Source: Pacificispira spongiicola (GTDB lineage: Bacteria; Pseudomonadota; Alphaproteobacteria; UBA8366; Aestuariispiraceae). Taken from it: 64,000 bases of DNA. Shown here piece after piece: positions 37,201 to 45,153 of the stretch; position 1 is the stretch's first letter, and each line of letters opens with the position of its first letter. The stretch spans positions 248,001 to 312,000 of the forward strand of contig NZ_JABBNT010000002.1 in the NCBI RefSeq assembly GCF_012926505.1, in the 5' to 3' direction. The position numbers and the translations under genes were made by a program. The notes below the pieces were generated by a model, which ran no database searches, was not told the origin of the DNA, and saw only the letters and a program-made list of their open reading frames with translations.

Positions 37201-38507
37201 CCGGCGCCCCGGGACGCATCGCCTATCTGAACGCCCGTCTGCTGGATCCGGAAACCGGGCTGGACACGATCGGCGCCCTGCTGGTCGAAGACGGGCGCAT
37301 CGCCGATTTCGGGTCGCACCTGTTCAAGACTGGCGCGCCGTCGGTGAATGAGGTCGTCGATTGCCGCGGCCATTGCCTGGCGCCCGGCCTGATCGACATT
37401 CGCGTGCAACTGCGCGAGCCGGGGGAAGAGCACAAGGAAACCATTGCCAGCGCCAGTCTCGCCGCCTCGCATGGCGGGATCACGACACTGGTGCAATTGC
37501 CGAATACCCAGCCGGTCATCGACGACGTCTCCGTCTTGGAATTCGTCGCCCGCCGGTCACGGGAATTGAAGGGTACGAAGGTTTTCAGTTACGGCGCCCT
37601 GACCAAGGGGCTGCAGGGTGAGGAAATCAGCGAGATCGGGTTGCTGACCGAGGCCGGCGCCGTCGCCTTCACCGACGGGGAACGGGCGCTGACCGATGCC
37701 AAGGTCATGCGGCGGGCCATGAGCTATGCCCGGACCTTCGATGCCATGATCGTCCAACATCCGGAAGAGCCCAGCCTGGCAAAGAACGGCGTGATGAACA
37801 GCGGCGAGTTGGCGGCGAAGTTGGGCCTGTCCGGCATTCCGTCGGTCGCGGAGGTCATCATGATCGAACGCGACCTGCGCTTGCTCGAAACCGTCGGCGG
37901 ACGGTTCCATTTCGCCCATGTCACGACGGCGGCGGGGATTGAGGCGATCCGCAAGGCGAAAGCGGCCGGAATGGACGTTTCCTGCGACACGGCACCTCAT
38001 TACTTCGCCTTGAACGAGCTCGCCATCGGGGATTACAGAAGTTTTGCAAAAGTCTCCCCGCCCCTACGTTCCGAAGAGGACCGTCAGGCCGTGGTCGCCG
38101 GACTGGCGGACGGCACCATCGATATCGTCGCGTCCGACCACGCGCCGCACGATCAGGATTCCAAACGACTGCCCTTCGACGAAGCCGCTTTTGGCGTCGC
38201 CGGGCTGGAAACCCTTCTGCCGCTGGTATTGAGCCTGTATCACAACGGGCATATGTCGCTGATCGACGCATTGTCGCTGGTCACGATCCATCCGGCGAAG
38301 CGGTTTCGACTGACCGGCGGGCGACTGAAGCGCGGCGCGCCCGCCGATCTGGTCCTGTTCGACCCGGACCTCGCCTGGCGCGTCGATGAGGACGCCTTGC
38401 ACAGCAAATCCAAGAACTCCGCCTTCGGGGGACGTCCTGTCCAGGGCAAGGTGTTGCGAACCATGGTGGACGGTCGTCCGCTCTTCGTCGCGGAAAAGTC
38501 GAAATGA
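37197..38507 (+). CDS. pyrC: Dihydroorotase-like protein, metal HxH motif replaced
   Basis: 436 residues, amidohydrolase fold, translationally coupled to pyrB. In active class I enzymes the first metal motif is D-x-H-x-H; here [17 protein letters not shown] has Arg69 and Gln71 in place of both histidines. Later ligands are kept: Asp in AFTDGERAL, His in [10 protein letters not shown], His in FAHVTTAAG and Asp in [10 protein letters not shown]. The gene is therefore either the structural, weakly active or inactive partner of PyrB (PyrC' type) or a variant enzyme. Alphaproteobacterial relatives carry similar substitutions. A separate active PyrC would be expected elsewhere in the genome. Next gene plsY overlaps by 4 bp. 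Confidence 0.87.
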   Translation: MTGAPGRIAYLNARLLDPETGLDTIGALLVEDGRIADFGSHLFKTGAPSVNEVVDCRGHCLAPGLIDIRVQLREPGEEHKETIASASLAASHGGITTLVQLPNTQPVIDDVSVLEFVARRSRELKGTKVFSYGALTKGLQGEEISEIGLLTEAGAVAFTDGERALTDAKVMRRAMSYARTFDAMIVQHPEEPSLAKNGVMNSGELAAKLGLSGIPSVAEVIMIERDLRLLETVGGRFHFAHVTTAAGIEAIRKAKAAGMDVSCDTAPHYFALNELAIGDYRSFAKVSPPLRSEEDRQAVVAGLADGTIDIVASDHAPHDQDSKRLPFDEAAFGVAGLETLLPLVLSLYHNGHMSLIDALSLVTIHPAKRFRLTGGRLKRGAPADLVLFDPDLAWRVDEDALHSKSKNSAFGGRPVQGKVLRTMVDGRPLFVAEKSK

Positions 38508-39133
38508 TGATCTTGCCCACCGATTGGATCGCCTTGTTGGGCGGATATCTTCTGGGCAGCGTTCCCTTCGGTCTGGTGCTCGCGCGGCTTGCCGGTTACG
38601 GCGACATCCGCAAGATCGGGTCCGGGAATATCGGAGCGACCAACGTATTGCGTACCGGAAACAAGCCGCTGGCGCTTGCCGTACTGCTGTTGGATAGCGG
38701 CAAGGGCGCGATCGCGGTCCTGTTGGCCCGATACGCACTGCCGGATATCATGACGCCGTCGGTTCTCGCTCCTGCGCTGGCCGGGGTCGCCGCCGTGCTG
38801 GGCCATAATTTTCCGGTCTGGTTGGGCTTCAAGGGCGGTAAGGGCGTCGCGACGACATTGGGTACGCTGATCGCCCTGTCCTGGCCGGTCGGACTATCCG
38901 CCTGCGCCACATGGTTGGTCGTGGCAATGCTGTTCCGGTATTCGTCGCTGGCCGGGATACTGTCCCTCGCCGCCGCGCCGATTTTCGCCCAATTCGTTTT
39001 CGGCCCCGCGCCGATCCTGACCCTTGCCGCGCTGTTCCTGGCTATTCTGGGCTGGATTCGTCATCACACGAATATCCGTCGCCTTCTGAAAGGCGAAGAG
39101 CCGAAAATCCGGCAGAAAAAAACCGCGGGCTGA
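38504..39133 (+). CDS. plsY: Glycerol-3-phosphate acyltransferase PlsY
   Basis: Acyl-phosphate:glycerol-3-phosphate acyltransferase, first step of phospholipid synthesis. 209 residues, five membrane helices. The three signature regions are visible: GGYLLGSVPFGLVLARL, IGSGNIGATNVLRTGNK and GFKGGKGVATTLG. Overlaps pyrC by 4 bp (ATGATG), so part of the pyrB-pyrC-plsY unit. A 15-bp tandem repeat begins at its stop codon. Confidence 0.95.
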   Translation: MMILPTDWIALLGGYLLGSVPFGLVLARLAGYGDIRKIGSGNIGATNVLRTGNKPLALAVLLLDSGKGAIAVLLARYALPDIMTPSVLAPALAGVAAVLGHNFPVWLGFKGGKGVATTLGTLIALSWPVGLSACATWLVVAMLFRYSSLAGILSLAAAPIFAQFVFGPAPILTLAALFLAILGWIRHHTNIRRLLKGEEPKIRQKKTAG

Positions 39134-39189
39134 CAGGCGATTGCCTGACGGGCGATTATCTGACGGGCGATTATCTGGCGGGCGTATGA
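39130..39189 (+). repeat. 15-bp direct repeat, four units, at the plsY stop codon
   Basis: Units of the form CTGACGGGCGATTAT lie at 39130-39144 (two changes), 39145-39159, 39160-39174 (exact) and 39175-39189 (degenerate). The first unit contains the plsY stop TGA. The array lies between plsY and the convergent TerB-like gene. It is too short-period for CRISPR and looks like slippage. Confidence 0.85.
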
Positions 39190-39204
39190 TCGAGGCGACA
39201 CGCC

Positions 39205-39588
39205 TCAATTCTCGAATTTCAGCCCCCAGGCCTTGCCGATATCGCGCAGCAACATGTTTTCGTGTTTGTGGAGTTGGCGGTCGGCAATCGCGACCCGCAT
39301 CAGCATGACATAAACTTCCTGACGCAGGTCCAAGTCGTCGATCTGGTGCAGCACCACGTCCAGTAAGGACGCACCGCCGATTTTTTCCATTTCGCTATAA
39401 TAATTGTTGAGGGCCGCCATCAGCGCTTCCGGCTGACGGCCCGGATCGTCCTTCAGGCTCGGCCCCAACTCGTTCAGGCAATCCTGAATTTCCGAAAATT
39501 CGACATCCTTGCGCTTGCCGTCCGCATCCAGCGTCAGCATCAGCAGCCAGAGGCATGCAGCCGTCGAATTCTTTTCCGGAATGGCCAT
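39205..39588 (-). CDS. TerB-like hypothetical protein
   Basis: 127 residues from the ATG at 39588, which has GAGGAGG ahead. All-helical, with an early hydrophobic segment (AACLWLLMLTLDADGKRKD) and a DRQLHKHENMLLRDIGKAWG segment resembling TerB/tellurite-resistance-like domains (acidic di-metal sites). The match is by eye only. No link to a tellurite operon. Convergent with plsY. Confidence 0.65.
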   Translation of the reverse strand: MAIPEKNSTAACLWLLMLTLDADGKRKDVEFSEIQDCLNELGPSLKDDPGRQPEALMAALNNYYSEMEKIGGASLLDVVLHQIDDLDLRQEVYVMLMRVAIADRQLHKHENMLLRDIGKAWGLKFEN

Positions 39589-39749
39589 GGCCCCCTCCTC
39601 TACGTCCCGTCCGGTCGGACTATCGGGTCGGGACCCTATCCCCGTCAACCCCGCCGAAAACCCTGATTCCGAGAGAGCCCTCAGAAAACCCCTATTAGAT
39701 AGAAATTGCCGTTGCCGATCCGACATCACTGTCGCACGATGCGGCCACC

Positions 39750-40931
39750 ATGACGATACATACAGTTATAGACGACAAGGAACGCGTGAACCGACTGCGG
39801 CTGATCCGATCGGAAAATGTCGGTCCGGTTACCTATCGTCAGTTGATGCGGCGTTTCGGTTCCGCCGGTGCCGCCCTGGATGCGCTACCGACCCTGGCGT
39901 CTCGGGGCGGGCGCAAGTCGCGGCGGCTGGTGATCTGTCCGCCGGGTGACGCGGAACGGGAGATCGAGGCCCTGCACGCCATCGGCGGGCGGTTCCTTTA
40001 TATCGGACAGGCAGACTATCCCGCTACCCTGGCAGCGGTGGAAGACGCCCCGCCCGTCCTGGCCCTGCTGGGGCGGTCGGAATTGCTGACGCAAACCATT
40101 GTTGCCATCGTCGGGTCGCGAAACGCCTCAACCAACGGCAAGCGGTTGGCGGGGCAATTCGCCAAAGCCATCGGCAATGCGGGTATCACGGTTACATCCG
40201 GTCTGGCCATGGGGATAGACACGGCGGCCCATGCGGCCAGCCTGGATACCGGCACCGTTGCCGTCGTTGCGGGCGGCATCGATGTGATCTATCCACGTGA
40301 AAACACCGGCCTGTATCACGAAATCGCGCAACGCGGCGCCATCGTCGCGGAACAACCCTTCGGCATGGTCGGGCAGGCTCGCCATTTCCCGCGCCGAAAT
40401 CGGATCATTTCCGGGCTTTCGGCCGGCACCCTGGTGGTGGAAGCGACGCAGCGGTCCGGCTCTCTCATCACGGCGCGGCTGGCCGGGGAACAGGGGCGAG
40501 ACGTATTTGCCCTGCCCGGCTCCCCGCTCGACCCCAGGGCGCGCGGCACCAACGATCTTATCCGCAACGGCGCCGCGCTGGTCGAGACACCGGAGGAAGT
40601 CATCTCCGCCTTGAGGCAGTCCAGCCTGTCGATGTTGAGCATGACGGACGATGCGGCCTTCTTACCGCCGCCGGACACGGACCACGCCGCGGATGTGGAT
40701 GACATCCGCCGGAGGCTCCTTGGCGTGTTGGGGCCCGTCCCCGTCAATGTGGACGATCTGGTCGCGGATTTGCACCTGCCCCCCGGGCCGATCGCCACGG
40801 CTCTGTTGGAATTGGAACTGGCGGGGCGTGTCGAACGCCTTGCCGGTGGTCGGGTGTCGCTTCTGGCCGACATCGACGCGCCTGCGCCGAACGCCGCCTT
40901 TTCCAGCGAAAAGCAGACCACCCTGTTCTAA
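39750..40931 (+). CDS. dprA: DNA processing protein DprA
   Basis: Loads RecA on incoming single-stranded DNA in transformation. 393 residues: an N-terminal helical (SAM-like) domain (about 10-75), a Rossmann-like DprA core (about 80-295) with VGSRNASTNGKRLA, SGLAMGIDTAAHAAS, FPRRNRIISGLSAGTLVVEA and GSLITARLAGEQGRDVFALPG, and a C-terminal winged-helix domain (about 325-380). Complete by length. No com genes are linked; DprA is widespread even in bacteria not known to be competent. Confidence 0.95.
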   Translation: MTIHTVIDDKERVNRLRLIRSENVGPVTYRQLMRRFGSAGAALDALPTLASRGGRKSRRLVICPPGDAEREIEALHAIGGRFLYIGQADYPATLAAVEDAPPVLALLGRSELLTQTIVAIVGSRNASTNGKRLAGQFAKAIGNAGITVTSGLAMGIDTAAHAASLDTGTVAVVAGGIDVIYPRENTGLYHEIAQRGAIVAEQPFGMVGQARHFPRRNRIISGLSAGTLVVEATQRSGSLITARLAGEQGRDVFALPGSPLDPRARGTNDLIRNGAALVETPEEVISALRQSSLSMLSMTDDAAFLPPPDTDHAADVDDIRRRLLGVLGPVPVNVDDLVADLHLPPGPIATALLELELAGRVERLAGGRVSLLADIDAPAPNAAFSSEKQTTLF

Positions 40932-40954
40932 GGTCCCCTCAGGGCGGGACGAAT

Positions 40955-40980
40955 ATCTCAAATTCTAGGTAATTTGAGAT
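40955..40980. promoter_or_regulatory. 26-bp perfect palindrome upstream of the DUF2336 gene
   Basis: ATCTCAAATT (40955-40964) and AATTTGAGAT (40971-40980) pair exactly around CTAGGT. It lies 24 bp after dprA and about 185 bp before the DUF2336 start, within an AT-rich patch. No T-run follows, so an operator or an RNA hairpin ending dprA are both possible. Confidence 0.55.
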
Positions 40981-41164
40981 CAAATAATCGGCGAGAGTTA
41001 TTCCTATTTTTATTGAATTCCCGCGCGATAGTTCTTTGCGCTGCGGTGATTTTGCCCATAATTCCCTCATCCGCGATAGAGCCGCAGAAAGTGGCTCTCA
41101 GGAGATCGTGCCCCAGCAGGAACGCTATTCATTAGCTTGGGAGGGGCAGGAAGAAGACCGAACG

Positions 41165-42271
41165 ATGACCGACCGCGCTACATCATTTGAACATCTTCTA
41201 CGTCTCGCGCATCAGCGCGCCCTCGACGGCAAGGGAGGCCTCGCAGCGTCCGTCGCGAAACTCTGCCTCGACTCCCGCGCGGATTTGAGCGCCCGCGAAC
41301 TCGCGCTGACCTATGAAATCCTGCGCATGCTGATCGACAAGGTCGAAATGGAAGTGCGCCGGAACATCTCCGACTATTTGTGCACCCGAACGGACGTGCC
41401 GCGCGACCTCATCGCCTTCCTCGCCAATGACAAGGTTCATGTCGCCTATCCGATCCTGCGTCATTCGTCGCTGCTGAATGACGAGGACCTGATCAAACTG
41501 GTACGCGATCACGGTCACGGTCACGCCATGGCCGTCGCGACGCGCCCGGAACTCTCTGAAAAGGTCAGCCACTTCCTCGTGTCGCTTAAGGACGACACTG
41601 TCGACACCTCGTTGGCGAAAAATTTCGCGGCGCGCATCGCGCAGCCCGACATGGCCATCCTGGTCGACCGGTCCATTGATCAGCCCGCGTTGCACGCGCC
41701 GCTGTCGCAACGGTCGGATCTGGGCGCGGAACTGGCGCGCAAGCTGTTCACCATCGTCGGGGACACCCTGCGCCGCCATATTGTTGAAAACTACGATATC
41801 GACAACCTGGCCGTCGCCGATGCGGTGGACGCCGCCATCCTAAACGCGCTGGACGATCCCGATCCCCTGGGCAAGGTGCTGGACGGTAGCCGCAGCAAGC
41901 CCACGCCGTCCGGCGGCTGGGCGGAACAGGCCAAGCGCGGCGCGGACAAGCCCCCGGTCGTCGTCATGGCCCGATTGGTGTCCAGCGGTCGCGAAAGCGC
42001 CGCCGTCGCCTATGCGGAGGCGACCCACCTGCCGCTGCCGACCGCGCGTTGGATCTTCACCCGCGCCGACACCCAGACATTGGCGATCGCGCTGAAGGCG
42101 ATCGGCACCGATTCTTCCAGCTATATTACCGCCGCCATGAAGCTGGGCCTGTTCAAGGACGAGGCCGAAGTCGATCGCGCCACGTCCTATTTCGACCGGA
42201 TCGACGCGAAGACGGCGGCCATGGTGGTCAACCATTGGAAGACCCGTCCGCCGATCGACGAGCAGGCGTAA
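41165..42271 (+). CDS. DUF2336 domain protein
   Basis: 368 residues from the ATG at 41165 (AGGAAG upstream). Helical-repeat protein matching DUF2336, which is found mainly in alphaproteobacteria, e.g. TYEILRMLIDKVEMEVR, HVAYPILRHSSLLNDEDLI and VGDTLRRHIVENYDI. No membrane helix and no catalytic motif. The function is unknown. A central GG-S-rich break (around residue 245) separates two helical halves. Confidence 0.85.
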   Translation: MTDRATSFEHLLRLAHQRALDGKGGLAASVAKLCLDSRADLSARELALTYEILRMLIDKVEMEVRRNISDYLCTRTDVPRDLIAFLANDKVHVAYPILRHSSLLNDEDLIKLVRDHGHGHAMAVATRPELSEKVSHFLVSLKDDTVDTSLAKNFAARIAQPDMAILVDRSIDQPALHAPLSQRSDLGAELARKLFTIVGDTLRRHIVENYDIDNLAVADAVDAAILNALDDPDPLGKVLDGSRSKPTPSGGWAEQAKRGADKPPVVVMARLVSSGRESAAVAYAEATHLPLPTARWIFTRADTQTLAIALKAIGTDSSSYITAAMKLGLFKDEAEVDRATSYFDRIDAKTAAMVVNHWKTRPPIDEQA

Positions 42272-42398
42272 GCACTTAAACGGCCCAGATTCCTCCTTTA
42301 TCGTCAGAGGCTTGGAAACGAGCGGTTGACGCCTGCCCATCCCGGTGCCAATTGTGTCCGGGTATGAAAAACGCGATTCTTAGAGGCCTTCTCCACCT

Positions 42399-45137
42399 AT
42401 GACCGGCCAAAATGTCGTCGTCGTCGAAAGCCCGGCGAAGGCCAAAACGATCAATAAATATCTCGGCTCGGACTATACGGTCCTGGCGTCTTACGGGCAT
42501 GTCCGCGACCTGCCGCCCAAGGACGGGTCGGTCGACCCCGACCGCGATTTCGCAATGGAGTGGGAAGTCGACGGTCGCGCCAAGAAGCGGATCGACGATA
42601 TCGCCAAAGCCTGCAAGGGCGCGTCCACACTGATCCTGGCGACTGACCCCGACCGCGAGGGAGAGGCGATTTCCTGGCATATCCAGGAGGAACTGACCCG
42701 CCGCAAGGCGATCGGCGCGATGCCGGTCCAGCGCGTCGTCTTCAACGAAATCACCAAGAACGCCGTGACCACGGCGATGGCCCATCCGCGCGAATTGAAC
42801 CAAGAGTTGATCGAGGCCTATCTGGCCCGCCGCGCGCTGGACTATCTGGTCGGCTTCACCCTGTCGCCGGTTTTGTGGCGCAAACTGCCGGGCGCGAAAT
42901 CCGCGGGTCGCGTGCAGTCCGTCGCCCTGCGCCTGATCTGCGAACGGGAAGCGGAGATCGAGGCCTTCAAGGCCCGCGAATATTGGAGCATCGAGGCACA
43001 GATGGCGGCGCCGGACGGGACGCCCTTTAAGGCGCGACTGACCCATCTGAACGGCAAGAAGCTGGACAAATTCGATCTGGGCAACGACGCCGCCGCGCAG
43101 GCTGCGCTCGCCGCCGTTAAGACCGGGGACCATGCCGTCGCCGCCGTCGAGCGAAAGCAGGTCAAACGCCATCCCTCCCCCCCCTTCACGACCTCCACGC
43201 TGCAGCAGGAAGCCAGCCGGAAGCTCTATTTCGGGGCGACCAAGACGATGACGCTGGCCCAGAAGCTGTACGAAGGCATCACCCTGGGCGGCGAGACGGT
43301 CGGTCTGATCACCTATATGCGGACGGACAGCACGGTCATGTCGGGGGAGGCCATCGGCGCCGCTCGCGACATGATCCACGACGTCTATGGCAAGGACTAC
43401 GTGCCGTCGGGCCCGCGTCAGTACCGCACCAAGGCGAAGAACGCCCAGGAAGCCCACGAATGTATCCGGCCGACGGATATGCGCCGCCGACCGGAACAGG
43501 TCGCGCGCTATCTGGAACCGGATCAGTTGAGACTCTATGACCTGATCTGGAAACGCGCCGTCGCTTGTCAGATGGAAAGCGCCCTGCTGGATCAGGTCGC
43601 GGTAGACATCGCCTGCCCGAAGGCGGTGCTGCGCGCCAATGGTTCCGTCGTTCGCTTCGACGGCTTCCTGACACTCTACAGCGAAAGCGTGGACGATAAG
43701 GAAGACGACGGCGAAGAAGGCGGTCGTCTGCCGAATATGAACGAAGGCGACGCGACCAAGCTTCTGAATGCGGAGGCCAGTCAGCATTTCACCCAGCCGC
43801 CGCCCCGCTTCACCGAGGCCAGCCTCGTCAAGCGGATGGAGGAATTGGGGATCGGGCGTCCGTCCACCTATGCTTCCATCCTGAAGGTGCTTCAGGACCG
43901 CGAATATGTCCGCCTGGACAAACGCCGATTCATACCGGAGGACCGGGGGCGCTTGGTCACCGTGTTCCTGTCGTCCTTCTATGACCAGTATTTCGATTAC
44001 GGTTACACCGCCGATCTGGAAGAAAAGCTGGACGATGTTTCCGGCGGGCGGATCGACTGGAAAACCGTGCTGCGGGATTTCTGGAAGGCGTTCAGCGGCA
44101 TCACCGAAAAGGCGCTGGAACTGACCGGCCAGGAAGTGCGCGACAAGATCGACGAAGTCCTGGGCCCGCACTTCTTCGCCGCCGACGAAAACGGCAGCAC
44201 GGAAGCGGCGCGCAAATGCCCGTCCTGCGGCAACGGCCGACTGGCCCTGAACTTTGGGCGGTATGGTGCGTTCATCACGTGCTCCAACTACCCGGACTGC
44301 CGCTTCACCCGCAATTTGGACGAAGCCGGATCCCTGAACGGTGCGGAACTGGACGCGACGGAATATCCAAAGCTTCTGGGAACCGATCCGGAAACCGGAC
44401 AGGACGTGTCCGTGCGTCAGGGACCCTATGGCTATTATGTCCAGTTGGGCGAGGCGGAAAAGGATGCGAAGGGCAAGGCGAAGTCCAAGCCCAAGCGCGC
44501 GTCGCTGCTGAAAAGCATGGAACCGGCCAGCATAGACCTGGAGACCGCGCTGCGGCTGTTGAGCCTGCCGCGTCTGCTGGGAGACCACCCGGAAAGCAAA
44601 CTGCCCGTCGCTGCCGGGATCGGCCGGTATGGCCCCTATCTGAAGCATGGCGAGACTTTCCTGTCCCTGCCCGCCGACGATGATGTGCTGACCATCGGCC
44701 TGAACCGCGCCATTGTGGTCCTGGCCGAAGCCGGACCTAAGGGCAAGGGCCGCGCCTCCGTCGCCAAGGAACTGGGCAACCATCCGTCGGATGGAAAGCC
44801 GATCACCATCGGGACCGGACGTTTCGGCCCCTATGTGAAGCACGGCAAGATTTATGCCTCCATCCCCCGCGCGCAGGACCCGAACGACGTGACCCTGGAA
44901 CAGGCCGTCGAACTGATCGCCGCCAAGGCCGCGAAGAAGGCGGCAGCCAAATCCGGCGAGGCGAAGGCCCCTGTCGCGAAAAAGGCAAAGTCGAAGAAGG
45001 CCGTGTCCAAAAAGGCAAAGTCCAAAAAAGCGGCTTCCAAAAAAGCGGCTTCCAAAAAAGCGGCTTCCAAAAAGGCGGCTTCCAAAAAGGCTGGCGCCAA
45101 GAAAAGCGCGGCGAAAAAACCCGCCGCAGCCGATTAG
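42399..45137 (+). CDS. topA: DNA topoisomerase I
   Basis: Relaxes negative supercoils. 912 residues: TOPRIM domain from the start (VVVESPAKAKTINKYL, then LATDPDREGEAISWHI), the catalytic tyrosine Tyr306 in LITYMRTDST, and one C-terminal zinc ribbon (CPSCGNGRLALNF then ITCSNYPDC). The family's further C-terminal repeats are degenerate. The last 60 residues are a lysine/alanine tail with tandem repeats (listed separately). It is followed after 16 bp by rnr. Confidence 0.97.
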   Translation: MTGQNVVVVESPAKAKTINKYLGSDYTVLASYGHVRDLPPKDGSVDPDRDFAMEWEVDGRAKKRIDDIAKACKGASTLILATDPDREGEAISWHIQEELTRRKAIGAMPVQRVVFNEITKNAVTTAMAHPRELNQELIEAYLARRALDYLVGFTLSPVLWRKLPGAKSAGRVQSVALRLICEREAEIEAFKAREYWSIEAQMAAPDGTPFKARLTHLNGKKLDKFDLGNDAAAQAALAAVKTGDHAVAAVERKQVKRHPSPPFTTSTLQQEASRKLYFGATKTMTLAQKLYEGITLGGETVGLITYMRTDSTVMSGEAIGAARDMIHDVYGKDYVPSGPRQYRTKAKNAQEAHECIRPTDMRRRPEQVARYLEPDQLRLYDLIWKRAVACQMESALLDQVAVDIACPKAVLRANGSVVRFDGFLTLYSESVDDKEDDGEEGGRLPNMNEGDATKLLNAEASQHFTQPPPRFTEASLVKRMEELGIGRPSTYASILKVLQDREYVRLDKRRFIPEDRGRLVTVFLSSFYDQYFDYGYTADLEEKLDDVSGGRIDWKTVLRDFWKAFSGITEKALELTGQEVRDKIDEVLGPHFFAADENGSTEAARKCPSCGNGRLALNFGRYGAFITCSNYPDCRFTRNLDEAGSLNGAELDATEYPKLLGTDPETGQDVSVRQGPYGYYVQLGEAEKDAKGKAKSKPKRASLLKSMEPASIDLETALRLLSLPRLLGDHPESKLPVAAGIGRYGPYLKHGETFLSLPADDDVLTIGLNRAIVVLAEAGPKGKGRASVAKELGNHPSDGKPITIGTGRFGPYVKHGKIYASIPRAQDPNDVTLEQAVELIAAKAAKKAAAKSGEAKAPVAKKAKSKKAVSKKAKSKKAASKKAASKKAASKKAASKKAGAKKSAAKKPAAAD
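45021..45095 (+). repeat. 15-bp coding repeat in the topA tail
   Basis: Five units close to TCCAAAAAAGCGGCT lie in tandem at 45021-45095, in frame, each coding for SKKAA. Three units are identical at the DNA level. They give a basic tail that should increase non-specific DNA binding. Slippage-prone, so copy number may differ between strains. Confidence 0.9.
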
Positions 45138-45153
45138 AGCGGGATCGGACGAC

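Noticed and set aside
37197-38507. pyrC as a decayed pseudogene because of the lost HxH.
   Set aside because: The frame is full length, coupled to pyrB, and the rest of the protein is well conserved; this points to a maintained non-classical partner.
39130-39189. Direct repeats as a possible CRISPR array.
   Set aside because: The units are contiguous with no spacers and only 15 bp long, and no cas gene is near.
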